Shown: positions 1-8,300 of the stretch, one piece after another
Numbering within the stretch: the first letter of the stretch is position 1
Layout: each line of letters opens with the position of its first letter
Assembly: GCA_900314995.1 (NCBI GenBank)
Contig: OMXK01000022.1
Location: 1 to 50,101, forward strand
Direction: 5' to 3'
DNA: 50,101 nucleotides
Source of the DNA: an uncultured Prevotella sp.
GTDB lineage: Bacteria > Bacteroidota > Bacteroidia > Bacteroidales > Bacteroidaceae
Program-made: the position numbers and the translations under genes
The notes under the pieces: model-generated
Seen by the model: only the letters and a program-made list of their open reading frames with translations
The model's database searches: none
What the model was told of the DNA's origin: nothing

Positions 1-57
1 GAGACCACTAAGAAACACTACAACTCACCATACGCTGCTATCCATACTCTGTTCTAA
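1..57 (+). CDS. Possible 3' end of an upstream gene (partial)
   Basis: The frame beginning at base 1 stays open for 18 codons and stops with TAA at 55-57; the tail reads ...YAAIHTLF. It may be the C-terminus of a gene that begins before the window. Frame 2 is also open to 73, so the frame choice is uncertain and no family can be named. Low confidence. Confidence 0.3.
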   Translation, partial: ETTKKHYNSPYAAIHTLF

Positions 58-102
58 GCATGGATTGGGTTAACATGGCTATCGCTGAATAGTTACGTTG
101 AT

Positions 103-178
103 TTTATACTAAATAACGGCTGTTTCATACTTTATTAGGCTGAATTGTTTTTCCTATACTGAAAAAAAACTATCTTTG
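103..178 (+). promoter_or_regulatory. Promoter and direct-repeat operator of the DUF2779 gene (site C)
   Basis: A Bacteroidetes -7 element TATCTTTG lies at 171-178. The proximal repeat TTCATACT is at 124-131, 47 bp upstream of it. A weaker distal copy, TTTATACT, is at 103-110, exactly 21 bp further up. The spacing equals that of four other sites in this window (before 1858, 3004, 16027 and 17672), which is why the weak distal copy is accepted. The regulator is unknown. Confidence 0.65.
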
Positions 179-203
179 CAGCAAAAACATAAAACATAAG
201 GAA

Positions 204-1730
204 ATGAAGAGATTATCCAAATCGCGTTATACGCAGTTCTGCAAGTGTCAGAAGAATTGTTGGCTCAATGCCTACAAGCCAGAGGTGGCAGTGGTTGATG
301 CTTCTACCGAGGCTCGCTTTGAGAGCGGTAATGAAGTAGGTGATCTGGCGATGGAGCTGTTTGGCGCCTTTGTAGAAGTAACTACGAAGCAGGCAAATGG
401 CAGTCTGGATCTTTCAGCGATGGTTGAAAAGACCATGTTGGAGATGAGTAAGGGTACGGAGAACATCTGCGAGGCATCGTTTGTTTATGAAAACAATTAC
501 TGCGCTGTGGATATCCTTCGTAAGACCGAAAAGGGCTGGGCTATCTATGAAGTGAAGAGCACTAGCTTCCCTGAATTTGAAGGACAGCAGACGAAACTCG
601 ATAAATACGCTCCGGATATCGCCTATCAGAAATGGGTGTTGACGCAGTGTGGTGTCAATGTGACAGGTACTTTCCTCGTCTGTCTTAACAGCGATTATGT
701 GCGCCTGGGAGAACTTGATCTTCAGAAGCTCTTTACTGTAGTCGACATGGAGAGCCTTATAGCCGATGAATACCTGAAGGTGCCTGCACAGAGTGACTTG
801 GCACTCAAGGTGCTGAACACGGATCATGAGCCAGAGGATGATTTGTCAGAGCACTGCCTGAAACCATACATATGCCCATTCCTCGACTACTGCAAGCGTC
901 AGCATGGCATACCTGTGGATAAACCTACGGTGTTCGATCTCTATCGCATGAACTGGGCTAAGAAGCTGGAACGCTATCACGCGGGGCGTATATTATTTAA
1001 AGATGTACGCGAGGAGGGACTCAGTGACAAGCAACAGATGCAGGTGGAGTGTACACTCAACAATACGGAGCATATCGATAAGGATGGTATTCGTGAGTTC
1101 CTCACGGGCCTCAGCTATCCGCTCTATTTCCTCGACTTCGAAACATTGCAGCAGCCCGTCCCTCAGTATGATGGTCAGAAGCCATACCAGCAGATCACCT
1201 TCCAGTATTCTCTGCATATCAAGAAGGATGAGAATGCTCCCTATGAGCATAAAGAGTTCTTGGCTCCCAGCGATGGAAAGGATCCTCGTCGATCATTGGC
1301 AGAACAACTCTGCAAGGATATTCCTATGAATGTCTGCACGCTTGCCTATAACAAGTCCTTTGAGTGCGGACGCATCAAGGAATTGGCAGAACTGTATCCT
1401 GACCTCTCAGCGCATCTACTGAATATCCGGGAGCATATCAAGGACCTGCTCGATCCATTCAGAGATGGCTATTACTACGTACCTGCCATGCATGGATCAT
1501 TCTCCATCAAGAGTGTGCTCCCTGCCCTTTTCCCTAATGAAGATTCACTCAACTACCACAATCTTGATGAACGTTGCCAGAATGGTGGCAATGCCATGAC
1601 CCTCTTCCCTCGCATCCAGTTCATGGATCCCGAGGAAGTTGCAGCAAGTCGTGAAGCCCTGCTCCGTTACTGCGAGCTCGACACCTGGGCGATGGTCAAG
1701 GTCTGGGAGAAGCTAAAAGAGGTGGTATAA
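204..1730 (+). CDS. DUF2779 family protein: Cas4-like Fe-S nuclease fused to a DEDD exonuclease-like domain
   Basis: This 508-residue protein starts with a typical DUF2779 N-terminus (SKSRYTQFCKCQKNCW). Residues about 1-235 resemble a PD-(D/E)XK nuclease: D103 and E116-V-K118 form the likely metal site. Cysteines 13, 15 and 19 with C218, C224 and C230 could bind an iron-sulfur cluster as in Cas4 or AddB. Residues about 305-508 look like an RNase H-fold DEDD exonuclease: DFET at 311-314, an N-K-S-F-E motif II, and a late YCELDTWAM motif III. Two nuclease sites in one chain suggest DNA or RNA processing; the substrate is unknown. The start is supported by a promoter 26 bp upstream. It is the first member of the putative TTTCATACC regulon. 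Family call is firm, biochemical role is inferred. Confidence 0.85.
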   Translation: MKRLSKSRYTQFCKCQKNCWLNAYKPEVAVVDASTEARFESGNEVGDLAMELFGAFVEVTTKQANGSLDLSAMVEKTMLEMSKGTENICEASFVYENNYCAVDILRKTEKGWAIYEVKSTSFPEFEGQQTKLDKYAPDIAYQKWVLTQCGVNVTGTFLVCLNSDYVRLGELDLQKLFTVVDMESLIADEYLKVPAQSDLALKVLNTDHEPEDDLSEHCLKPYICPFLDYCKRQHGIPVDKPTVFDLYRMNWAKKLERYHAGRILFKDVREEGLSDKQQMQVECTLNNTEHIDKDGIREFLTGLSYPLYFLDFETLQQPVPQYDGQKPYQQITFQYSLHIKKDENAPYEHKEFLAPSDGKDPRRSLAEQLCKDIPMNVCTLAYNKSFECGRIKELAELYPDLSAHLLNIREHIKDLLDPFRDGYYYVPAMHGSFSIKSVLPALFPNEDSLNYHNLDERCQNGGNAMTLFPRIQFMDPEEVAASREALLRYCELDTWAMVKVWEKLKEVV

Positions 1731-1746
1731 TATAGAAAACCTTATT

Positions 1747-1823
1747 TTCATACCAGCCAGACGGGGATTCATACCCATTTATTCTAAATAATTTTGAAAA
1801 CTTAAAAAGGTTTCTTATCTTTG
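1747..1823 (+). promoter_or_regulatory. Promoter and direct-repeat operator of the GIY-YIG/DUF4268 gene (site A)
   Basis: TTCATACC occurs at 1747-1754 and again at 1768-1775, a 21-bp period. The -7 element TATCTTTG is at 1816-1823, 48 bp after the start of the proximal repeat. A TTTG that fits the -33 element lies about 19 bp before the -7. The spacer AGCCAGACGGGGA closely matches the one in site B. The repeats lie upstream of the -33 region, as expected for an activator. Confidence 0.75.
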
Positions 1824-1857
1824 CAGCATCAAATAATAACAATTAAAGATAACGAAT

Positions 1858-2820
1858 ATGAAACGTACAATCATCTATGTCTTCGGACCTAAGCGCTTAG
1901 CAAGTGAGTATCAAAATGGGAATGAAGTTTCCCAAGAATCTACCGATGTAACTAATTGGTTAAAGATTGGTCTAACAACTACAGAAGACGACTCACTTGA
2001 TAAGTGGGACGCAGCAAAGAATCGTATAGATCAAGAAGCCAGAACTGGAATTCCTGAGACTTGCCAGATTCTGGATGTCTTCGAGTATCCATTCCTGTCA
2101 GGAAAACCTGACGACGAGGTAAGGCGTCTGATGACTGAGGACGTTTACAAATTCGCAAACTCTAAAGCCAACAATGGCTTAATCGAAAACAAATACGAGA
2201 TTAAGGCTGGTCAAGAATTCGTATATGGTGCCTCAAGGAGCCATGTACTCGCTGCTATAGCAAAGTTCGAGAGAAATCTGATTATCAAAATATACAAACA
2301 TTCAAAGGATAAACTAGAAAGTTTAATCCAAATGATTCAAAGTAATATGGATGATGCTGCTGACGAGCCAGAATTAGAAGGAGCATCTAACAAGGTTTCT
2401 CCCCAAGACACCAAAGTCTTCGATTCTTTCTACGAGAAACTTATGGTTGCATTGCCAGGGTATATTAGTGAAAAATGTAATCATACTCCAGGTAAAAACT
2501 ATATGACAATACGCACAAATCGACCTCAAGGTAAATGGTATTATCTTGCGTTTTCAGTAAAGCGTGGTACAACTTCAGTTCAATTTGAAACTTACGAAGG
2601 TGAAACAGGTAAAGATAGCATTGAAAAATATATATTAGACAATGATATCTATTCCAAACTTCCGGATTTGGAACCAGTCCGCCAAGGTAAAAGCGGAACT
2701 AAATTCTCTTGGGATATCCACGGGAAATATATCGGTGACGAGAATACTGTTATCACTTGGTTTGTTGAAACAACCAAGGCTATGTATGATGCCTTCGAGC
2801 CTACAACTCACATGGATTGA
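1858..2820 (+). CDS. Putative GIY-YIG-like (T5orf172) and DUF4268 domain protein
   Basis: 320 residues. The N-terminal half has IYVFG (6-10), KIGLT (36-40), a following conserved Arg region and a later GQEF motif, which is the layout of T5orf172/MUG113 proteins, a branch of the GIY-YIG nuclease fold. Residues about 185-315 resemble DUF4268, a domain often found in restriction-modification and defence-linked proteins. No membrane segment or signal peptide is seen. It stands alone between two repeat-operator promoters, so it is probably its own transcript. Both domain calls rest on motif memory rather than a profile search; the GIY-YIG call is the weaker one. A nucleic-acid nuclease or sensor role is an inference. 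Confidence 0.55.
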   Translation: MKRTIIYVFGPKRLASEYQNGNEVSQESTDVTNWLKIGLTTTEDDSLDKWDAAKNRIDQEARTGIPETCQILDVFEYPFLSGKPDDEVRRLMTEDVYKFANSKANNGLIENKYEIKAGQEFVYGASRSHVLAAIAKFERNLIIKIYKHSKDKLESLIQMIQSNMDDAADEPELEGASNKVSPQDTKVFDSFYEKLMVALPGYISEKCNHTPGKNYMTIRTNRPQGKWYYLAFSVKRGTTSVQFETYEGETGKDSIEKYILDNDIYSKLPDLEPVRQGKSGTKFSWDIHGKYIGDENTVITWFVETTKAMYDAFEPTTHMD

Positions 2821-2863
2821 TAATAAACAGATATTATTTCAATAAGTATCTGAATAGGTACGT

Positions 2864-2939
2864 TTCATACCATCCAGGCGGGGTTTCATACCTCGCCTTG
2901 TTTTTTTCTTGGAGGGTATTTTTTATTGTCGTACATTTG
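2864..2939 (+). promoter_or_regulatory. Promoter and direct-repeat operator of the 3004-4977 operon (site B)
   Basis: TTCATACC is at 2864-2871 and 2885-2892, again 21 bp apart, with spacer ATCCAGGCGGGGT. The -7 element TACATTTG is at 2932-2939, 47 bp after the proximal repeat, and a TTG about 21 bp before it could serve as -33. This is the cleanest copy: both repeats match the 9-mer TTTCATACC. Confidence 0.75.
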
Positions 2940-3003
2940 CAGTACAGAAAGAGCTGAAACGCTGATTCAAAGGGAGTAAGCAGACATTAAAAGATACAGA
3001 ATT

Positions 3004-3183
3004 ATGATTTCATTAATTATTTGGAGTTTCGCTATCATTTCAATCGGACTCTTAGGTTATCATCTGGTGACCCTCGTGATTGAGGTTATCTCTGCGATTG
3101 GCGAGGGTATTATGGGAGATAATGGTGGTATCTTTATCTGGATCATCCTCATCGTTGGTGGTCTCTTGTTGCTATTACTATGA
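3004..3183 (+). CDS. Small membrane protein, unknown function
   Basis: A 59-residue frame starts with ATG 65 bp downstream of a -7 element. It is almost wholly hydrophobic: a first segment at about residues 2-30 (ISLIIWSFAII...), a short polar turn (GEGIMGDNGG), and a second segment ending in a run of leucines. It would form a two-span hairpin in the inner membrane. Its TGA overlaps the ATG of the next gene by 4 bp, which implies translational coupling. No family is recognised. It is the first gene of a four-gene operon under the repeat operator. Confidence 0.6.
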   Translation: MISLIIWSFAIISIGLLGYHLVTLVIEVISAIGEGIMGDNGGIFIWIILIVGGLLLLLL

Positions 3184-3560
3184 ATATGAGAAGAAGGCGC
3201 AGCAGGCTGATTGATAAAAGGAACAAGCGAATCTATCAGCTTTATCATAGGTACATAGCGATAGACAAAAAACTATGGAAGAAATACCACGCTCACATAA
3301 TCGGGCTTTTATCGTATAATGAATCTGAAGACGAAATAGACGAGTTCTTGAAACTAAGAGATGGAGGAGTTAAATTATTCGATACAATATATAATAAAGA
3401 GTATAAGAGATGTGTAAAGTATGTAAAAGGCGGGGGGACCTTCTTCTACACCCCCATGATGAAGAAAGAGAGAAGAAAGGCGTTGAGAAAGTTCCGGCTG
3501 AATCCGCTAGGATACTACCTGAAGATCTACGAGGACGATCTGGAATTCTTCTCAGACTGA
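3180..3560 (+). CDS. Hypothetical basic protein, possibly the N-terminal part of the amidohydrolase-like gene
   Basis: 126 residues, very rich in Lys, Arg and Tyr, with an N-terminal RRRR cluster and an acidic tail (EDDLEFF). No family is recognised. The composition looks like real protein to the very end of this frame, whereas the overlapping frame from 3410 to about 3555 looks like out-of-frame noise. The amidohydrolase-like protein begins in the -1 frame directly at this gene's stop codon and has no good start of its own. The two may therefore be one gene split by an indel, or be joined by frameshifting. The ATG overlaps the stop of the small membrane protein. Confidence 0.55.
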   Translation: MNMRRRRSRLIDKRNKRIYQLYHRYIAIDKKLWKKYHAHIIGLLSYNESEDEIDEFLKLRDGGVKLFDTIYNKEYKRCVKYVKGGGTFFYTPMMKKERRKALRKFRLNPLGYYLKIYEDDLEFFSD

Positions 3561-4261
3561 AGGAGAGATGGTACGAGAACATCGTACTCAACATTCCTCA
3601 TGCAGGGGTAAGAGGCCTTGGAAGCATAAAATGTGACAACAAGGTGAATCTGCTTGCAGAAGTGAGGAAATGGACAGACTGGTACACAGACCTCATCTTC
3701 ATCCCTGAGAAGAATGACCGTATCAAGCATATCATTGCAGACTATTCCCGTTTTGCTGTAGATGTGGAAAGACTGCTGGATGATCCCCTGAAGAAGAAGG
3801 GGCAAGGCATCATCTACACGAAATACAACGGGCAGCAACGCTATGTGGATGAAAAAGAAAAAACCAGACTGATGGCCTATTATTACGACTATATGGATAG
3901 GCTAAAGTCTATGCTGAGTGAGCATTCGCTGCTGATAGACTGCCATTCGTTCCCCTCGGATATGAGCGATGTGGATATCTGCATCGGATATAACGAGGAC
4001 TGGAGCAAGCCTACGGACTTCGTGATAGATCTGGTCGTAGAGTCGTTCAAGCAGCAGGGCTATAAGGTGGGTATCAACACTCCCTTCTCTAATGCCATCG
4101 CTCCAGAGACGGGTTATACCTATAATTCTATCATGATTGAATTAAATAAAAGAGTATATTTGAATGAGCAGACATTGGATTTCAATGAGAATGCTCCCAA
4201 ACTGAGAGAACAATTGGCAAGCCTCTACAGCCTGCTATTAAGATATAGTGAAGAAGTTTAA
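3410..4261 (+). CDS. N-formylglutamate amidohydrolase (FGase) family protein; start uncertain
   Basis: From about 3572 the frame encodes a recognisable FGase-family domain. It opens with NIVLNIPHAG, then has RFAVDVERL and a DCHSFPS motif; His and Asp/Glu residues of these would bind the metal. Family members hydrolyse N-formyl- or related amides, but the substrate here is unknown. The only in-frame ATG before the domain is at 3410, deep inside the preceding gene, and the residues it would add look like shadow translation. A plausible true start is a non-ATG codon near 3557 (CTG), or a frameshift from the 3180-3560 frame. The ATG at 3568 behind AAGGAG is out of frame by one base. The next gene follows after 17 bp. 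Confidence 0.7.
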   Translation: MCKVCKRRGDLLLHPHDEEREKKGVEKVPAESARILPEDLRGRSGILLRLKERWYENIVLNIPHAGVRGLGSIKCDNKVNLLAEVRKWTDWYTDLIFIPEKNDRIKHIIADYSRFAVDVERLLDDPLKKKGQGIIYTKYNGQQRYVDEKEKTRLMAYYYDYMDRLKSMLSEHSLLIDCHSFPSDMSDVDICIGYNEDWSKPTDFVIDLVVESFKQQGYKVGINTPFSNAIAPETGYTYNSIMIELNKRVYLNEQTLDFNENAPKLREQLASLYSLLLRYSEEV

Positions 4262-4278
4262 TTAAAAGCATAAAAGGT

Positions 4279-4977
4279 ATGATAATAGGACATTTTTATG
4301 AAGACGGGACTTATCCTGAGCCTGTGGATCTGAGCAACAAGCGCAGGTATTTCGAACTGGAGGTATGCATGGTCAGACACCCTCGTCGCTATCCCAAGTA
4401 CAGGGTAGACTATGCCAGTATTGCCTTCTGCGATACATATGAGGCAGCAGAGGTGTTAATGAAAGAGATCGTACGTACGGAGCGATACAATATGGAAGAC
4501 GTCTATTGCTTCTATATCTACGAAAGGATCATGGATGTATTCTTCAACAGGGATGAATACACCAAGTGCTGGCTCTTTGATGCCAAAGGAGAGATGACGG
4601 ACAAGCGTCTGTTTCCATCGTATTGGTCAGAAAAGGAATTCGATGGCAGAAGCGAGGATGAGATCAGGTTCAAATGGGGCGATCTGGTGGAGTACTACGA
4701 TGGCGACTATGTACGCCTATATTTTGTTCTGGCTCCCCCCACAGGAAAGGAGCACTACATGACAAGGGACTATAAAGGTGATGTGTCAGATGATAGTTAC
4801 ATCATTATTGATGGCCCAGGTTATCAGTGGCATGAACATATCGATGCCCTGCATCTTTTTAAGCCCCACTACCCTATTCCCAAGAACATCATGCGTAAAT
4901 ACGAAAAGATGTGGGAGGGCTATCTGAAGGAGAGAGACGAATACAACAAAGAGAATCATTTTAATTCACCCATTTAA
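4279..4977 (+). CDS. Hypothetical protein, last gene of the repeat-operator operon
   Basis: 232 residues, soluble, rich in Tyr, Asp, Glu and Arg, with no signal peptide or membrane span. No family is recognised. Notable are YRVDYASIAFCDTYEAAEVLMKE near residues 41-63, which could be a small alpha/beta unit, and a Pro/Gly-rich stretch at about 150-175. The start ATG lies 17 bp after the FGase stop with an AAAAGG just upstream. Co-transcription with the FGase-like gene is likely and there is no promoter in the gap. Confidence 0.6.
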   Translation: MIIGHFYEDGTYPEPVDLSNKRRYFELEVCMVRHPRRYPKYRVDYASIAFCDTYEAAEVLMKEIVRTERYNMEDVYCFYIYERIMDVFFNRDEYTKCWLFDAKGEMTDKRLFPSYWSEKEFDGRSEDEIRFKWGDLVEYYDGDYVRLYFVLAPPTGKEHYMTRDYKGDVSDDSYIIIDGPGYQWHEHIDALHLFKPHYPIPKNIMRKYEKMWEGYLKERDEYNKENHFNSPI

Positions 4978-5279
4978 AGGCATTGTCCTTTTCTCCCTTA
5001 ACATATCACTTACGGACAAAACCCACCTGACAGACCTGTTCGATAAGACTAAATTCAACAATGTCAAAGAACTCGATTATCCCCTTAGCGATGCCGAAAG
5101 GTTGACATCACCTTTGTGCCCATGCATAAGCAAATGTTCTGCATCATTTCCGCCAGGACAATTCAGGACATAGTCAATCTAGGATATTTATAGTTTGGAT
5201 CCCGAGTAGCAAAATGCTGATAGCGGACATGAACTTCGTTCCAGAAATCGTTCAGCTGGAGTACATCCTGAACTGATTC
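4978..5279 (+). pseudogene. Remnant of a degraded coding sequence
   Basis: No intact gene spans this stretch, but protein-like pieces appear in two frames. One reads HLTDLFDKTKFNNVKELDYP and continues to SDAER near 5101. The text then makes better sense one frame over, reading VDITFVPMHKQ... to NLGYL and a TAG near 5191. A further piece, NFVPEIVQLEYILN, ends at TGA near 5277. This is best read as one short gene broken by frameshifts and stops. The family is not recognised. Confidence 0.4.
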
Positions 5280-5325
5280 ATGAGTTATACATATATAATT
5301 CTTTCTGTATTCCAAAAAATAAGTG

Positions 5326-5333
5326 TACCTTTG
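5326..5333 (+). promoter_or_regulatory. -7 element of the SNF2-ravA-viaA operon
   Basis: TACCTTTG followed by CAG fits the Bacteroidetes -7 consensus. It lies 18 bp before the ATG at 5352, so the upstream in-frame ATG at 5280 precedes the promoter and cannot be the start. A partial TTCAT at 5277 sits about where a repeat operator would be, but there is no convincing second copy. Confidence 0.6.
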
Positions 5334-5351
5334 CAGAAATTACAGAAATCA

Positions 5352-8300
5352 ATGGCTGAAGAGAAAAAGTATGCAAGTATCTATCCAGACTTGTCGGTGG
5401 GTGAATTCAGACAGCTATGCTATATGGCATATTGCGGCGAGATTCAACCATCGGACAAGGCGGCAACCCTTTATAGGAAAAGATTCAAGGTAGACAGGAA
5501 GAAATATGACGAGACGGCATCTTGTCTGGTAGAGAAAGGCTATCTCCAGACAAAATCATTCGTCAGACCAGAAAAGCACTTGAAGATATTGGATACACTC
5601 TTCAGATACTGCACGACATGGGCTGATTCGTTTTCTTCTTTACTTCCTGAGAGAAGCAGATCGGCAGAATACTTGTGCAAGATTGCTCATTTACTGATCA
5701 ACCAAGAGTTTTATCTGGCATCGAAAGTGACGCGTCCATTTGTAGGGTTAGGCTACAAACAATTCAATCTGTTCAAATATATTCAGGATGAAGTTCTGAA
5801 TGATGTTCGTTATATAAGTCTTCTGAATGAGACAGAAATGGTGGATATGGTTGATGAGTTCCTAAGGGATAAGTTTGCCGAAGACGAACTTGATGAGTCT
5901 GTATTGGCACATCTCTCAAACGCCATTCCCCTTGGTCACAAATATCATGACGAGATAAAAGAAGAATTGGCTGCCTACAGTTTTTTCCTAACTGGTGAGT
6001 ATGCAGGCCCAGCTGGTAAGCCAACGTTATGGTCGAAGGCCATCGAGGCAATACTGCTGGCATATCGCGGAGAACTGAATGATTCGCTGAAGACTTTCAA
6101 GGAGGCGTTACGCTTCTGCAAGGGGAATAAGCATGTGTTCCCTTCCTGTATTCTGAACTACGTATATGGCATCGTATTACATCGCATCTACAACAAGAAT
6201 CGTTCCGATGAATATATAAAAAACAATCTGGATGCATTCCGTCTGACAAAAGAATATCGTCTCGAAGACGAGAATGTGGGAATACGCCTAATCCTTGATG
6301 ATTTTGACAAAGATGTCAATTACGCCCTAGATGATGTGTCCAGGCGGATGGGATATGTGCAAAAAAGACATGAAAACAACTTGTTCAGGTCATGGGCATT
6401 CATGGTGAACAATTTCTATGGCATCCAAGCTGATGCTTTTACTAAACCGCTACATTCCGCCAAGATACTGCAATATGAATTATCAAGCTATCTGCCTATA
6501 GGGCCTCTCGTGAAGGACAGACTTGCCGAGAACTTTGGCGGAAAGCCTTTGCTCAGCACCATGCGAAGGAGAAACTCGTGGGAGATCCTGCTTTCTGATA
6601 TCGAGGCATCGGTAGCCCAAGAAAAGACAACTTTAGGCAAACGGGTGGCATATTACATCAAAGGTAAGGAGCTTCTGGCAGTTGTTGAACAGAACCTGAA
6701 GGATGACGGTGTTTGGCATGACGGAAAACTTTTGTCACTCTCAGAAATGGCAACAACCGGTTATGAGAGTATGGACAGCGAGGACATGGCCATCGCATCG
6801 CAGATGACAAAGGGGAAATTGTTCGGATCGTCAGATATTGATATTCTTGTGCCTCATCTGTACGGAACAGACCGCCTGCGTGTAGGTAACTATTATCAGG
6901 GTGTCGGCACTCCTGTAGAGATCGTCAAGGAAGAGCCATATCTGGAGTTTGCCGGAAAGGGATCTGTTATTGAAATAACGACAAACGCAGCCAGGAATCA
7001 AGATGGTGAAGTGCTAGTACATACGGTGAAGATGGATTCCCCGACCAGCTTCAGGCTGATTACCACGAATGTCATCCAGCGCTCAGTCATTAAGTCCATG
7101 CTTCAGATAGGCAAATTGCCGGCTACAGCACTCATGAGTGCCAAAAAGACCATTGAAAGTCTCAAAGGTATCATCGCCATACGTGAAAGCATTCTCGATT
7201 TAGCCAGTGAGCCATCAATTCTAAGTAAAGGCATACTGGCTGTAAGAGTCTCGCCAGAGGGGCATGAATACCATGTCAACATAGCGGCCACGGCATTAGA
7301 GGATGGCATCATAAGGATGGTGCCTGCTGAAGGTGAAGAGATTGTTTACGATGAGGTGGACGGATTAACTCACTGCGTAAACAGAAACATTGTTCAGGAA
7401 TACGACAATTTCAAGCATTTGCACACATTCCTGGAAGAACGATCGAAAGCTGAGGTTCTTGATGGTTATAATTATAAAAACTGGTCATTGGAAGGGCTTC
7501 TGTTGCTATTAGCTTTCGTCTATGATAACCGTGAAAAATACTTCTTGGAATGGCCTGAAGGAAGTCCTCTAAAGTTTAGGGGTGACATTAAGAGTTCGGA
7601 TATCGACATCGTGGTGCAAAGTGATATGGAATGGTTCACAGTGGAAGGAGATGTCGTTATCTCTGGAAAGAAATATTCACTCAGTGAACTTGTCAGCATG
7701 TGCTGTGCAGATGGTGTTGAAGGGTTTATAAAACTCAGCGAAGACGAGTATATCCGTATGAGCGAGAAGCTCAAGAAACATATAGCTCTGATGAATGCTT
7801 TCCCCATGGATGGTACCAAGAAAAGGCATGTGGCCAAATTCCAAGTGGGAGCTTTGGCAAAGACGCTGGAGGGACTAAAAACTCACATGGACGGTGAATA
7901 TACACGTTTCATGGCGAAGACAAAAGATGCCTTTGATCTTCATCCAGAACTGCCACAAATTGTAACTGCCCAATTACGTGACTATCAGTTGGAGGGATTC
8001 AGATGGATGTGTCGTCTGGATGCATGGGGTGCTGGGGCATGCCTTGCTGACGACATGGGTCTTGGAAAGACTTTACAAGCCCTCGCTTTTCTGGCATATA
8101 AGGCAGAAGAGGGTGCGTCACTCGTTATTGCCCCAAAGTCTGTTGTGCTGAACTGGGTGACTGAAGCGCAGAAGTTCACCAATGGCATGAACGTGATCGT
8201 GCTGAACAATTCTACCAAAAGAGCAGCTGATATCAAGGCTTCAGGACCTCACGACATCATACTGTGTACCTACGGTCTACTGGCAACAGAAGCAGAGAAC

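Noticed and set aside
5251-5292. Repeat operator before the SNF2 operon
   Set aside because: Only a partial TTCAT about 49 bp before the -7 element and no second copy; too weak to include in the regulon.
5280-5351. Upstream ATG for the SNF2 protein
   Set aside because: It would translate the promoter TACCTTTGCAG; the ATG at 5352 lies 18 bp after the -7 element.
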